A stretch of DNA of 64,000 bases from Lichenostomus cassidix (lineage: Eukaryota > Chordata > Aves > Passeriformes > Meliphagidae): contig CM039211.1 in assembly GCA_008360975.2 (NCBI GenBank), positions 6,075,522 through 6,139,521 of the forward strand, given 5' to 3'. The notes below the pieces were generated by a model. It had not been told where the DNA came from, did no database searches, and saw nothing but the letters and a program-made list of their open reading frames with translations. The position numbers and the translations under genes are program-made. Position 1 is the stretch's first letter, and every line of letters starts with the position of its first letter. This document shows positions 1 through 12,200 of the stretch, piece after piece.

Positions 1-2137
1 CCAAACAGTTACACTTTCAGGGCAAAATATTTTGCTCATTTAAACTTCCACGTGGTTCACATTCCTGTAATATTTCTGTAAAGATACTGAAAAATGTACC
101 AAGACAAGATTAAACTCATCACTGTGAAGGTGAACAGAACTGAGCCCTTCAACCCCCCCCCCAAAAAAAAAACCCCAAAAACCAGCTAATGATGCTCTGT
201 TTGGAGACAAGGGCTGAACCAAGTCCACCGTGGGCCAGCCAACAACCTGGCCAGGGACAGAACTGGAAGTAGTGCAGGGCTGAAAACCAGCACTCCAGCA
301 GTGTTGGTCAAGCAAGGAATGGGCTCAAATGCAGCTTCCATGCTGATGGGTGAGACACAGGGTCAGGGAACACATGCAGAGGTCTCTGCAGAGGCTTGTT
401 GGGGACAGCAAGGTCAGTTGGCATCCTCTGGGGCCTGACACATTCTCTGTGTTTTATTTATGTGAACAGAAAACCTCTTGCTGTCCCTCACAGTGGTAGG
501 TAGCATCCACACAACACTGCATCTTGTCTGCCTGAAATAGGATTAAATAGTGACTATGGGAGACAAAATGCATAAACCACAAAGAAATGATCTAACAAAA
601 TCCTTTTTTTTTTATATTTAAGCCAATTACTTTCTCAGAAAAAATACCCAAACCTCCCATTACTGGTTTTACTGGGATGGGTCAGTTTCAGTGAAAAATT
701 TGCTGAGAATTTATTGCAGTGTTTGGAGATAGAATGGAGAGAAAATATTACTAAAAAAAGGGGTATTTAAAAACAACCCTCAAAAACCCCAACCACCACA
801 ATCCAATGCTGGAAAACCATGGTGTTTTTCTGAGTTGCAGTGATAACAGCACTTTCCTTATAAGTGCACTTATTAAATGAGAACCTGTTAAAAATTGGCT
901 AAAGTGGTATTGGAGGCTCAAAAAAAACCCCAGAAGACAAAATTACCCTGTGTCTGATTCCTAATTAGACTCTTCTAAGGAAGCAGAAGGAAGTTTTAGG
1001 GAGTTTGACTGTGCAACTAACTGCTTTATGATAACTTTAAATAGGAATTGCAGCTGAACAATCCTCCCAGTCTGTCTTGTCCATACCTTGAATCAGCTCA
1101 TACTGCTGGTCTTCTAAACAGTGGATTATTTAAAGAAATAGCTTGTAATAGTCACTCCTAGAATGCAAGAAAGGGCTGATTGTTGTACTGCTGCCAATAA
1201 AAATCCAGTGCCACTATTGAGGAAATTGCCATTTTCCATAGTAATGTTCTTATATTAACCAGACTATCTAAGGAAAACTAATTGATAGACAGGTAGAGTA
1301 TGGCAAAACCCATCTTCACGTGTCTGTCTGAACAAAAACACGAGGACTACATTATATCCTTTTCCTGCAGAGATGAGGAACAGGATGGATCACATGTGAC
1401 AAAATGATGTAATATTTTCTAGCCATTCCTTCTCCCACAGACTATGAGATTCACCTGGCTGATGATGATGGATCAGTCTGTGTCCTGTGAAGACATTCTT
1501 GGCCTCATTATCCACTCCATCCAGCTGCTCACGATGGCAGAAACAAGTGCCTCACCTCTGTGTGTGCTGTGGCATGGCTGGGAATGGATTTGTTTTATTT
1601 GGACAATGCTTTAGGAGCAGAAAACCCTTTATGATCACCATGTTAAACTGGAGGGACAGTGAAGTTCAGTTGGTTTGTTGGGCCCAAGCAGAAATAACAA
1701 GTGCTCCTCTGTCTCTGCACAAACCCAGGGAGGTGGTTAATCTGAATCCTGCCAGGTGTCCACATGGGACATCTCAGTTAAAAGTCATTCTTTTAAAAAT
1801 AAGGAGATGGGAAAACGGCTGTGCAGACACTTGTAAAGAAAAGAGCAGTTGGCATTAGGTTTTGGATAAGAATCCATAACGCCATTCCCTGTTAGATTTC
1901 TGACTTTTATTCAGGAGATTTGGGAGAGAATCTGTATTGATTCTCTTTCAGACAGATTGCAAGACACTACACTCTCCTTTTAAAGAGGATGTTTACAGAA
2001 GTAAATTGCCTTTTCAGCAGCCATTTCCATGGGAATTGCTGTGGGAACAAAGGAGTATCCCAAGACTGAGATGGGAGATTTTGTGGATCCCCTTAGCAAC
2101 TTCATTTTGCATAATCAGATCTGAACTGCCAGCTATT
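1..2137. other. Noncoding AT-rich stretch
   Basis: I see no supportable gene. The stretch holds an A/C homopolymer tract (about 151-181: an 11-base C run followed by A runs) and several A-rich patches near 600-800. The open frames at 40-315 (minus) and 1487-1858 (plus) have no recognisable domain; the first reads through the homopolymer tract. Confidence 0.6.
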
Positions 2138-2183
2138 CATCCATCCATCCATCCATCCATCCATCCATCCAATCACCCATCCA
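2138..2183. repeat. (CATC)n microsatellite
   Basis: About eight tandem CATC units run from 2138 to about 2170, followed by an interrupted tail (AATCACCCATCC). It reads as repeated Ile-His-Pro-Ser in one frame, which explains the local open frame without a real gene. Confidence 0.9.
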
Positions 2184-5100
2184 GATGTGTGTTCATGGCT
2201 CCAGCAGACCTTGTTTCCTCAGGGCACATGCTGTGGCACACAGTTAAGTTCCCATGCCCTGAGGGTGACAACTCTCCCTGCTGATGACCAGTGCTGGAGG
2301 AAAAGGCCTGTGTGCTTCTCCCCTGGTCCCTGGAGTGGCATCAGTCCTGGGTCACTTGGAAGCAGCTTTGATGCTGTAACTGGAGACTGAGGCATTAAAG
2401 GATTCCAAAATTCAGATTGTGGATCTGGTGTCTCTCTTTTTGGCTATCGAGTTGGCTTTGCCATGGTGTCTCACCTGTCCTGCCCTCTCAGATGCTGCTA
2501 TGGCATGAAGGGAATTTTAATGGAGCAGGGGAAACACAACAAACCCTTTGATTTACCTGCTTTTGTTCTATTTCCTAGCTAATGTCTCTGCCCTCCTACC
2601 AACGTCAGACTTTCCAAATTGCCTTTCTGCTGATGATGCTAACAGCTTAATCTCTCATGCTATATTCACTGCCTTGTAGGGGAATTCTGCCAGAATTCCT
2701 TGCTTCCTCATTTAGCACTGGCTCATTCCAGCTCCACAGCCACTCACTCAGGCTCCTGCACACCTCATGTCACCTCATTGGGATTCTGCTGCATGTCCCA
2801 CTCCCTCAGGAGCCGTCAAGCCCTGCACTTTCTCTGGCTTTTCCAAAGATCCATTATCTCCTGGTCCTGGTCTCTCTCTCACAGCCATATGCTTTATTCT
2901 CCTCTCTGCCATGTGAGCCATTCCAGAGCTGAGTGTGAAGAGCTGCCAGCAGCCTCCCAAATGAGGTCTCTCCAGCTGGAGCAAGGCCAGCTTTGAGATC
3001 TCGTGGCTGATAAATGTGGATGTGCATCTCGGGACGCCGTTGGTTTTATTTGAGCAGATGTTAAGAATTCTGCAGGGATCTCACACTTTATCCACCACTA
3101 CCCCTCATTCCTACCTGAAATTTAACAGCACATGGAAGCAATGCTGGGTGTGTGATATGGCTCAGTATAATGAATTTTTTTTTTAAATGCTAGCAAGACT
3201 GGTTATATTCCCATTCGGTTTTTAAAAAAACCTAAAAAAACAATAAAACCCACAACACTAAAGCCCACAAGCAAACAAGCAAAAAACCCCAAAAAACCAA
3301 CCCCCTCCCAAAACCACCAAAAACACACCCCCCCCAAAAGAAAAAGAAAACCAGCCCAACTTTTTTTTTTTTTAGAGCTGAGACGTTGGTTTGTGGCCCA
3401 TGTGTGCAGTACTTGACAATATTTTCATTCAGGGCACATCACCCTGAAGTGACTGAGAATTAATTCCTTCATGGAATTTAAAAAACGTTTATCCAGTGTT
3501 CTGCAATAGAAAGGTTACATGCCATTCTTCTCAAGCAGGAAACACTTGATTTTATTGCAAAGAGTTCGAAATGTTTTAAATGTATAAATACGAGCACACG
3601 AAAACTTCAACCAGACTGACTTGGGTAAACAGCTTTAGTGCAGCAAAGGACATGGGATTTGACAAACCCCAAATATCAGCTGAGAGCCTCTGAAAACATG
3701 GGCTTTTGGGAACAGTGGTGTAGGAAGAGTTAATTGTAAAGTAACACTCACAAGGGAGATTGTTGTGGTACAGAAGTACGTCAGGCTCTGCCCTGAGAAA
3801 CTGATTGTCTCAATTTCCCTGCATTTGGGTAATTGGCTGGCAGTCTTTCATTTGGATGGATGGGACCATATTTAAACAGTAAAAAATATGGAAGAAACAG
3901 AAATTTTGCAGAACCACATTTAAAGCTGTAAAATATTAAAAGAAAAAAAAAAAGTCACATTTTCCTTCAAGTAAATAAAAATACTTTTAGTCCTGGCTTT
4001 ATTTCTATCTGTAGTTTAAAAATCTGCTTCAAAACAAGAAGTGGAAAACAGAAGCTAACAATTTAATCTCCCAAATAAAATGCAGAATATTTAGAGCTGG
4101 ATTCCATATTTAACTGCCTGGGAATTTAAGGGATCACATCTCCTTGAAATAGCTTCCTAAATGCTCCCCCATCATTTAAACACACAGCAAGGAGAGCTGT
4201 AATCAGGCATTAATGTTCTGTGGTGCATGGATGGGTGATAGCTGTGATTCCAAAGCAGAAAATAAAAGGTGTCTGGTATTGGCCTTGGCCCATTCAGACC
4301 TTTGGAGATGTGGGCTGCAGTCCCTAAAGTGATGACCATCATTTTGGAATGGTGACACAGTTCCTTCTAAGGATCTTAGTTGTGATTTTTGGCAGTACTG
4401 AATATGACAAGCAAATGCAAATACCATGGGGTGGCTAAGTCTGAGGCTGTGAGTGGAAGTCACCACAGTTTATGAAGGGAAACAATTCCTACAGTTTTTA
4501 ATTTCCTTAACATGCCCATGAACTATCTCTTAGTATATGTCTTCCAATTTAAAACTTACTAAAAAGGAGTGGAGAAGGGGGAGAAAGATATAAGGGGAAG
4601 ATAATCCAATGCTTTCAGCACCTCCATCCTGAGACAAATACAGTAAAACTGCACCAGTAAAATCACACTGGTACAAGCTGAGAGCACAGGAAGGTCAAAC
4701 AGCATTTGCATTTTGAATGAAACAGTTTGAAACCTGACCTTGGTATTTCACTTCTTTTAGGAGGATTTAAATGTTTGATGAAAAAATCTGACAATCTCTC
4801 AGAAAAAGTGTCCCAAATCAAACATACTGTCTAATAGTGTCTGACTATTAACCGTCCTTTTATGATTAATTTAATAAATAGCTTTGTTCCTCTTGCTGTG
4901 CAATCATCTGTTTTAAGGAGAGTAATCTCTGGAGACCAGTTTTGTGCTGTGCAGAAGCCAGAAACTGGAAGCAGAAAAGGTACTTAAAACTGTAAGAAAA
5001 TTGAAACAAGATCTTGGTTCCATAAGTAGTAATAAAATGTATCGCTTATTATAAAACCCCTAAAATACCATAAAACCCAAAATAGATGCATATGTGGATC

Positions 5101-5366
5101 TCTGCAGATATTTATGCCTTACTGAGAACTGCACAGATCCACCCCTGCATATGCATAGGCACACGTATAGCATTTTGTAAAACAGATAGACACAATAAAG
5201 AAAATCAATGTGACTTCTGGTATCACCATGGGAATATGCAGTGTGCCCCTTAGACCTGCATAAATAAAATTACATTTTGCATATATCTATGTTATATATT
5301 TTAATATGTATGTGTTCACCAATATTTTTTTTAATTCCATATAAATGGTATTTTGTGCTTTCTGAA
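2184..5366. other. Noncoding stretch with an A/C-rich tract
   Basis: No gene recognised. About 3224-3374 is an A/C-rich low-complexity tract (poly-A, CCCACAAC-like units, a C run) closed by a T run. The T run could let the two halves fold back, but no long perfect arm is visible. The remainder is ordinary AT-rich sequence. Confidence 0.6.
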
Positions 5367-5499
5367 CCTTTTCCTTTTCCTTTTTCTCTTTTCCTTTTCC
5401 TTTTTCTTTTCCTTTTTTCTTTTCCTTTTTCTTTTTCTTTTTCTTTCTCTTTTTCTTTTTCTTTTTCTTTTTTCTTTTTTCTTTTTCTTTTTTTCTCTT
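5367..5499. repeat. Pyrimidine tract (CTTTTT/CCTTTT)n
   Basis: About 130 bases of nearly uninterrupted C and T on the plus strand, built from CCTTTT, CTTTTT and CTTTTTT units; the complement is a GAAAAA-type purine tract. Open frames on both strands here encode only Phe/Leu/Ser or Lys/Glu low-complexity sequence and are not genes. Mirror-symmetric stretches of this kind can form intramolecular triplex DNA (known property, not shown here). Confidence 0.9.
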
Positions 5500-6744
5500 A
5501 ACTACAAAAGAATACACCAGGAGGTTTGTTTGGGAAGTGAACATTCTTTTATGATTTCTTTCTCATCTAGAAAAATAGAAAAGGAGGAACAGCAAAAGGA
5601 AACCACTCTGAATGTTATTTTTGTTTTGTTAATTGGCAAAATAAGAACACATAACAACAATAAAAAAGCATTTGAGTGAAAGAAATACATCAACCTCTCT
5701 GAGAGTGCCTGTGACCTAAAGCATTTGAACTCACCCATGCCAATGACATTGCCAAGTTTTGTGACTTGCCAACAAGAGAGAAAAAAACCTGTTCTGCAGA
5801 ATGAAGTGAGATCATGTCAGATGTGTAATACAAGGTTGTTGGGGAAAAAAACAACCTGACAACACTACAAGCTCAATGCTCTGGGGTATATTTCCCTGGA
5901 TGTTTGTCTGGGCCTGGATGATTTACTGGTGATATTTTTTTTCCCCAGAAACTGTAGTGCAAAGGCAATAACATATTTATTTAATCTCACATGCTTTTCC
6001 CAGGAACTGCAGTGCAAGGAAATAACATATTTCTTTAATCTCACATGTTGTCCTGTGCAACTGGCAGCTTTTCCAGTGTCAACTCAGAACTCAGGGGAGC
6101 ACCTAATTCCAGACAAAAACCTTTTTAAAAAAGAAACTGAAAGCAGCTGCCAAATGCTTGCTTAGGCGGTGTGGTTTTGGGAAGTGTTTCATTATGTTTC
6201 CTCATTACTCTTTCATCTCCTTGTTTGTGAATCAATCCCTGTGGTTGAGCCCACAATTTCTGCTGCCGGATAACTCACAGCATCCAACAGCAGCTGCACC
6301 AGGACAGCAGCACAGAGCCCTGCAGTTCCTCTGCTCCCCAGAAACTCTGCTGGAGCAGCAAGCTGGGCAGCACCAGCCATGCTCCCAGCTCTGTCAGGAC
6401 ACAGCTGCCCACGCAGGATCTCACCCCAGCTTCAATTCCAAGAGCAGCATTCATGGTCCTGACAGGCTGAACACACAGCCTGTGCACTGTGGTACACAAA
6501 TGTCTTGCAGAAACTGCAGGCAAAGAGCAAAATGGGGTGGTGAAGTTGCTCCCAACCAGAAGTTTGGGGTGAAAATGTTATGTGCTAAATGCAGAGCTTC
6601 AGTTTGGTCTCTGGAGGAAAATAAGGTGCTCATGCAGTTAGTCCAGGGTTGGGGTTACCTAAACACTGAAGATTTTTGTCCCCCTCTGTGCCAGCCCTGG
6701 GCCACTTCCCTTCACTGCAGAGATCCCAGCCCAAGGGATTTTTG
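5500..6744. other. Noncoding stretch containing a 55-bp tandem duplication
   Basis: No gene recognised. It contains a two-unit tandem duplication at 5944-6050, listed separately. A 217-codon open frame at 6158-6811 shows no domain, no signal peptide and no repeat structure, and runs into the start of the LTR downstream, so I do not call it. Confidence 0.55.
5944..6050. repeat. Two-copy tandem duplication, unit about 55 bp
   Basis: Unit 1 (about 5944-5998) and unit 2 (about 5999-6050) share the order CCCAG-AACTG-AGTGCAA-AATAACATATTT-TTTAATCTCACATG with few substitutions (for example GTAGTGC versus GCAGTGC) and small indels. The divergence shows that the duplication is not recent. Confidence 0.8.
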
Positions 6745-7728
6745 GGGTTTTTTACTGGGTTCGTGTGGCCAGGGTTTGGGACCTGGGGCACCACAGGGGT
6801 GGCTTCAGTGAGAAGCTGCTGGAAGCTTCTCCATGTCCAGCAGAGCCAGTGCTGCTGGCTCCAGGGTGAACCCAGCCCTGACCAGGCCGAGCCCATCAGA
6901 GACAGTGGTAATGGCTCTGGGAAACACATGTAGGAAGGAAAAACAATTTGTTGTGCAGATGTAATTACAGACATTGAATAGAGGAGTGAGAATACATGAG
7001 AGGAACAGCTCTGCAGACACCAGGTCAGTGAAGGAGGAGGGACAGGAGCTGCTCCAGGCACCAGAGCTGGGATTGCCCTGCAGCCCATGTGAAGGCCATG
7101 GAGAGGCAGCTGTGCCCCTGCAGCCCATGGAGGGCATGAGGGAGCAGAGAGCCACCTGCAGCCTGGAGGAGCCCAGGCTGGAGCAGGGAGATGCCTGAAA
7201 AGAAGGCTGTGACCCTGTGGGACACCTGTGCTGGAGCAGGGTCCTGGCAGGACCTGTGACCCCGTGGGGAACCCACACTGGAGCAGGCTGTGCCTGAAGG
7301 ACTGCAGCCCATGGCAGAGGGACACACATGGCAGCAGCTCATGCAGAACTGCTGCTCTTGGGATGAACTCACAGTGGACAAGTTCATGGAGAACTGTCTC
7401 CTGTGGGAAAAACCCACAGTGCAGCAGGGAATGACTCCTCTCCCTGAGCAGCTGGAGAAAAAACATGTGATTAACTGACCTATCCCCCATGCCCCATGTT
7501 TTTTAAATTTATTGTACTTCTTCTTATCCTGCCCTGATTAATTTAGTAAGAAATTCAATTAATATCCCCAAATTCAGTCTGTTTTTCCTGTGGTGGTATT
7601 TGCTGAGTGATGTCTCCTGATCTTTAACTCATGAACCCTCTGCTATATTTTCTCTCCCCTGTCCAGCTGAGGAGGGTGGTGGAAGGAAGGCTTTGGCAGG
7701 TGATTGGAGTCCAGCCATGGTGAACTCA
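6745..7728 (+). mobile_element. Avian ERVL-like LTR (degraded, apparently solo)
   Basis: The segment matches by recollection an LTR common in bird genomes. It opens with a block containing GGGTTCGTGTGGCCAGGG, then AAGCTGCTGGAAGCTTC and CCGAGCCCATCAGAGACAGTGG. A GC-rich array of degenerate units follows, with CTGCAGCCCATGG and GGAGCAGG recurring between about 7025 and 7320. It closes with CTGTCTCCTGTGGG, a degraded polyadenylation area (AGTAAGAAATTCAATTAAT near 7548, AATAAA lost) and a 3' part containing TCTCCCCTGTCCAGCTGAGG. I see no internal retroviral coding sequence next to it, so it is probably a solo LTR. Target duplications could not be fixed, and both ends are approximate. Overlapping open frames on both strands (for example 286 codons at 6630-7490 minus) reflect GC-rich repeat composition. 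Confidence 0.7.
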
Positions 7729-8307
7729 TTGCAGAGGCAGGGCTGCTCTTGGCACCACAATGCCAGTGTGCCCCAACACAGGACTGTTCCCAAAATGAAC
7801 TCAGTCCTCCAGTTCTGACCCAGAGTTTGGGAAGTGACACCCAAAGGTGGCTGCAACCAGCCCAGGGAATGAGTGAAAACATCATTCTGGCACCTTCTGA
7901 GCCTGGAGGTTCTTACGAAAAAGCTGATCCAAGGTACCTCACTTGCCCTGTTTGATTTTCCAACAAAAGTCAGGTACCCTTTGGAAACAATATGCACTGC
8001 AAGCTGCTTGCTGGCTCTTCAACTCCTGATTCACATCAATTCCCACTAATCAGAGAGCTCTCTGGAATTTTTAAGAGTTTATTTGCAATTGTGTGCCATT
8101 TTGCACAGCTTCTAGAAAGAGTAAAGCAATGGATGGTTAGCCAACTTCTTGGCAATTCAAGAGTGGTGATGGATGCTAGCTCATGCTGTAGTGAATGTGG
8201 AAGAAAGAGGTTTACTCTTAATGCAAATCTTAACTAAATACAGCCAGTGCTAAACTGAATATTAGCTTTTTCCTTCTTCACAGAATACAATAATAATTCT
8301 GTGCATT

Positions 8308-8412
8308 AATTATATATATATATATTTATATGTGTATATATATACACATGTGTATATATATATGTATACACATATATATATGAATACACACATACATATA
8401 TTTGTATACATA
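8308..8412. repeat. TA/CACATA microsatellite with palindromes
   Basis: About 100 bases of alternating purine-pyrimidine sequence (TATATA, TGTGTATA, CACATATA). It includes a perfect 20-bp palindrome at 8330-8349 whose core is TGTGTATATATATACACA. Such tracts can extrude cruciforms and vary in length between individuals (known property). Confidence 0.9.
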
Positions 8413-9194
8413 TTCTGATTCTCTGCAAAGTTTAATGCTGATGATGCCTAGATCAAGTAGAGTCTTTCTTTCCTCAATCTCTTAACCAGACTACTGTCAA
8501 AATAAGTAATGATGCTATGTCTCCAGCAAAGGTGAAAAATGCATTAAATCATAATGATACAGTTTATTTTTCCTAGCAAAGGGAGATGTCTGTTGGGACA
8601 ACAATTCTGTGATGTAGCAATTCCTACAAAACTCTCTTTAAAGAATTTATACCATGTTTCAGTTGGTATTTGATTGTAGGACTGAGAGAGTGAGAATTTT
8701 TGCCTGTCGGGTTGGTCAAAGCCAAGAGCCTGGGCAGCTTCAAGCAGAGATGTCGAATGTGCAAAACATGGTTTGGGTTAAATCCACAAGATTTGTACTC
8801 AGGACCATTCATGGAATGAATGAGTTATTGACAGTATATCAAGACCAGCTGCATTTGGAACATTTCAGGAATTGTGTGGGTTTATGCTAATCACTCTTCA
8901 CAGATAGAATCCTGGTTGTTGAAAGCATCAGTACTTGTGCAAGTGTGTCATGGATGTTGCCTGTGAAAGCCTCAAGCACAACTGATTTTCTCAGTAAGTT
9001 AATGACATGGCTTGTATTTTAACTGGCAACAATCCCAAATTAATCTTCATATCTAATAGGGTTTTTAAAAAAAAAAATTCATAGAGCAAACAGTGAGCTA
9101 AGGAAAAAATTCAAAATAGCCAGTTGGAAAGGAAGAAAAACAACCGTTTGGCATCATATTAATTGGAAACAGTTTTTGAAGGGATTTGAACCTT

Positions 9195-9290
9195 GAGAGA
9201 AAGACAGAAAGAGAGAAAGAAAGAACAAAAGAAAGAATGAAAGAAAGAACGAAAGAAAGAAAGAAAGAGAGAGAGAAAGAAAGAAAGGGG
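9195..9290. repeat. Purine tract (GAAA)n with GAGA and GAAC variants
   Basis: About 95 bases of nearly pure A/G built from AAAG/GAAA units with GAGA runs and a few AAC interruptions. The minus-strand open frames across it (Leu/Ser/Phe repeats) are artefacts. Confidence 0.9.
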
Positions 9291-12200
9291 AATTCCAAAT
9301 TACATATGCACTGTAGACAAAGACTCTGCCAGTGAGCTCCAAAGATGGTCCTGTTTAATTAGCATGAGTGAATAGACAAACTGAAAAAAACAGCATCCCA
9401 AAGCATGCAGCAACATCAGCCCCTTCTTCTGGGGAAGTAGTTGAATTCTAGCAAAGAGAAGAGCAATAAAAAGAAATTCTCTCTCTGTGAGAGAAAAAGA
9501 GAAAACCCATCTCAGCTTCCACATGCTCTCAAACCCAAACAAAGAAACTTTGGACCAAGTTTCATGAGATTATGTGCCCAGAGAGTTGTAGATCTGCAGT
9601 ACCTTCAGTGTGATATGCCCATGAGAGAAACTTAAAGTTTCTTTCTGGAGCTGGAGAAGGAAAAATGTTGACAGTGGTTGCATGCAAATAATGAAATATT
9701 TTCAGTTTATATTGTCAGAAATAAAAGAATTAATGAATCTCAACTGCAAAGGTTGTTTGGGCTCCATATGGATTAATACACTACCTACGTCTGAATTCCT
9801 TAATTGCAAAAATTCACCAGCAAATTTATAGATATGCACAAAAATATAAGTGTGCATTACTTTTTACATCTCAGAAAAATAAATCAAAAGCAGGGAAATT
9901 GTATATTTGCAAGCTTTTGTCAATAAATTTGTTTTTAGGTTGGGATCTTGTTACACCAAATTGCAGCCTGAAGCAAAGTCTTGTGGTTTGGGAATAGTTA
10001 TAAATCCCTAAAATTGTGGTTTTGTAATGGAAACCATGACAGACCCTTAATCATAGCCATAAGAACATGAGATTTAGCAATACATATTAATATATCTCCT
10101 TGGAAAATATAATTGCAAAGCAATTAGCCATTAGGCTGCCTGTCTACCAGCTCTTTCCCCCATCAGGGGAAAGTCGAAAGTGATATTAATTTTAAATCAC
10201 CTGGAAAGAATCATGCTGTGTCTGCAGCACATGGTGTGTCCTTGCAAGGTTCCACTGATTTTGGGGTCCTGGGCTGCAGGCAGAGATCTGAAGGGGGGAA
10301 ACTCACTCAGGGCTGCTTAGCCACCAGCTTTTTGGCTGCTGCCTGTGGCATCTGGGGTATTTTGTCCCTGTCACCAAGCTGTAGGTCACAGCTCTAGTCA
10401 CCTTGGCTGCTTGGGGCTGCCATGTACCTGTCGGGGGTGAGACAAAGCTCTGTCCATCCCCCCCATCCAAACAGGTCACCCTCAACAAGCTGCTGTATCA
10501 AAAGTCAGGTGCCAGAGGTATTTCCTTGGGCATTCATGTTCCAGAATGTTGTTATCACTGCTGGTGTGAGTTGAGAGAATATGGAATGTACGAAGGTCAC
10601 CTTGATCTGATGAAATCCAGTCAGGAGATGAGAGACCAGGTTTAGGAGCTGAGTTTCACTGGGTTTTGTGGATCCAAAAAGTGAGGGCAGACCGTAACTC
10701 TCCCTGGATATGACTAGTTTTCATCATCAGTATGGTTACATGCTGTCCCTGAACATCCCAAAAAGCCACCACCACGGAAATTCCAGTGCTGCCATCTGTA
10801 TTTTCTCTGGATGCAGGGCAGAGTCCACACCCTGACTAACTGGAAAATCCCATGTCAGGGCTGGTGTCCTGCTCCAGCCTGTGCAGCTCTCCTTGACCAA
10901 CACCCATTCAGCTCAGGTACTCTGACCATTCCCACCAAACTTCCCTTCCCAGTCAGTCCTTGGATGGCTTTGGGGTTCCATCAGGAAAAAAGCAGAGTCT
11001 GCCTACAGCTTTGCAGCATCATGAAGACACTGAACAGTCTCTGCCTGTTCTCTTTTTTGTTGTTGGTGTTTGGGATGAGGAGGAGAATGTATCCACAGAG
11101 GACTAGCTGCTGGCAGTGCAGAGCTCTGTGCATCCCATCCTTTTGCTCTTTCTCCCTCCTCTTCCCACTTCTGTGAACCTCCTGCCATTCCCATCACATA
11201 TTTCCACACTGATCCTGAAAACTGACTTGGCCCAAGACAAGGATATAGGATGAATTTTCTGATTTTAGCTCCTATTGCCCTTCTTTCTTTTTTTTGTCAT
11301 AACCATTGGGCTGGGTGGCATATCCACACTCCCTGAAAAATTCTACAAATCGCAGCTTTCCTGGTCCCCTGGGCAGGTTTGCTGTGGGTGCACAGACTCA
11401 GAAGAACATTCCCCTGCCAAAACCACTTTGGTTGCATAATGCAGTCTGAATCTGTGAAGTACCACTAATAAGAGTAATACTGTCCTTTTTAGTGAAATTG
11501 ACTGATTCTAGGCACTCTAACAGAAAATAAGGTTTTGCTTCTTCTTTCTTTACGCCTCCAGTTTCTGTAACTACAGCAAAACCAGCCTTAGACTATTTAG
11601 CCTTAGATATGTTTATCTTTTTCAAAGGGAGATGAGCATCTTGTGTTTAAGAAACGCCTGCTTTTTAACTAGCTAATGAAATATCAAAATTTCCACCCTG
11701 GAACAGCTTTTCCTTTTAAAAATGTATATTTTGGGGTAACCGGCATGCTCTGAGAAGTCTGAGCTGTCCCACATCAGACTGAGAGTTAAAAGGTGCATTT
11801 TTGTTGAACATCAAACAAACTCCTGTGGGCAGCTCAGTTATGCCTTGGGAGTACAAGGTCAGATACTCTTTTCAAAGGCAGATTATTTCCCAAAAGTTGT
11901 ATTTTCCCAAACCAGCAGCAGCACATGATGACGCCACTGACTTTTCAATAACAAAGTTCTGAGGTAAAGAGCAAATACCAGATAGAATCTGTATTAGAGC
12001 TAGCAGGCAGCTTCCCACTAAATTTGGTGGAAAACTAAAAATGCAGTGTCTCTCGGTGTCACTGGCAAAATCAGGACTTGTGGAATTTACAAAGGCATGC
12101 AAAATGTTCTGAATTGTATCTCTTTTATCTGTGCTAGTCTGGGCATTTATTAAAAACACATATAAAAAATGTTTTATTCCTTTGTGGGAAATTTATATGT

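Noticed and set aside
6630..7490. A 286-codon minus-strand open frame
   Set aside because: It lies mostly inside the LTR at 6.75-7.73 kb, antisense to it, and its Cys/Leu/Ser/Pro composition follows from the GC-rich repeat units.
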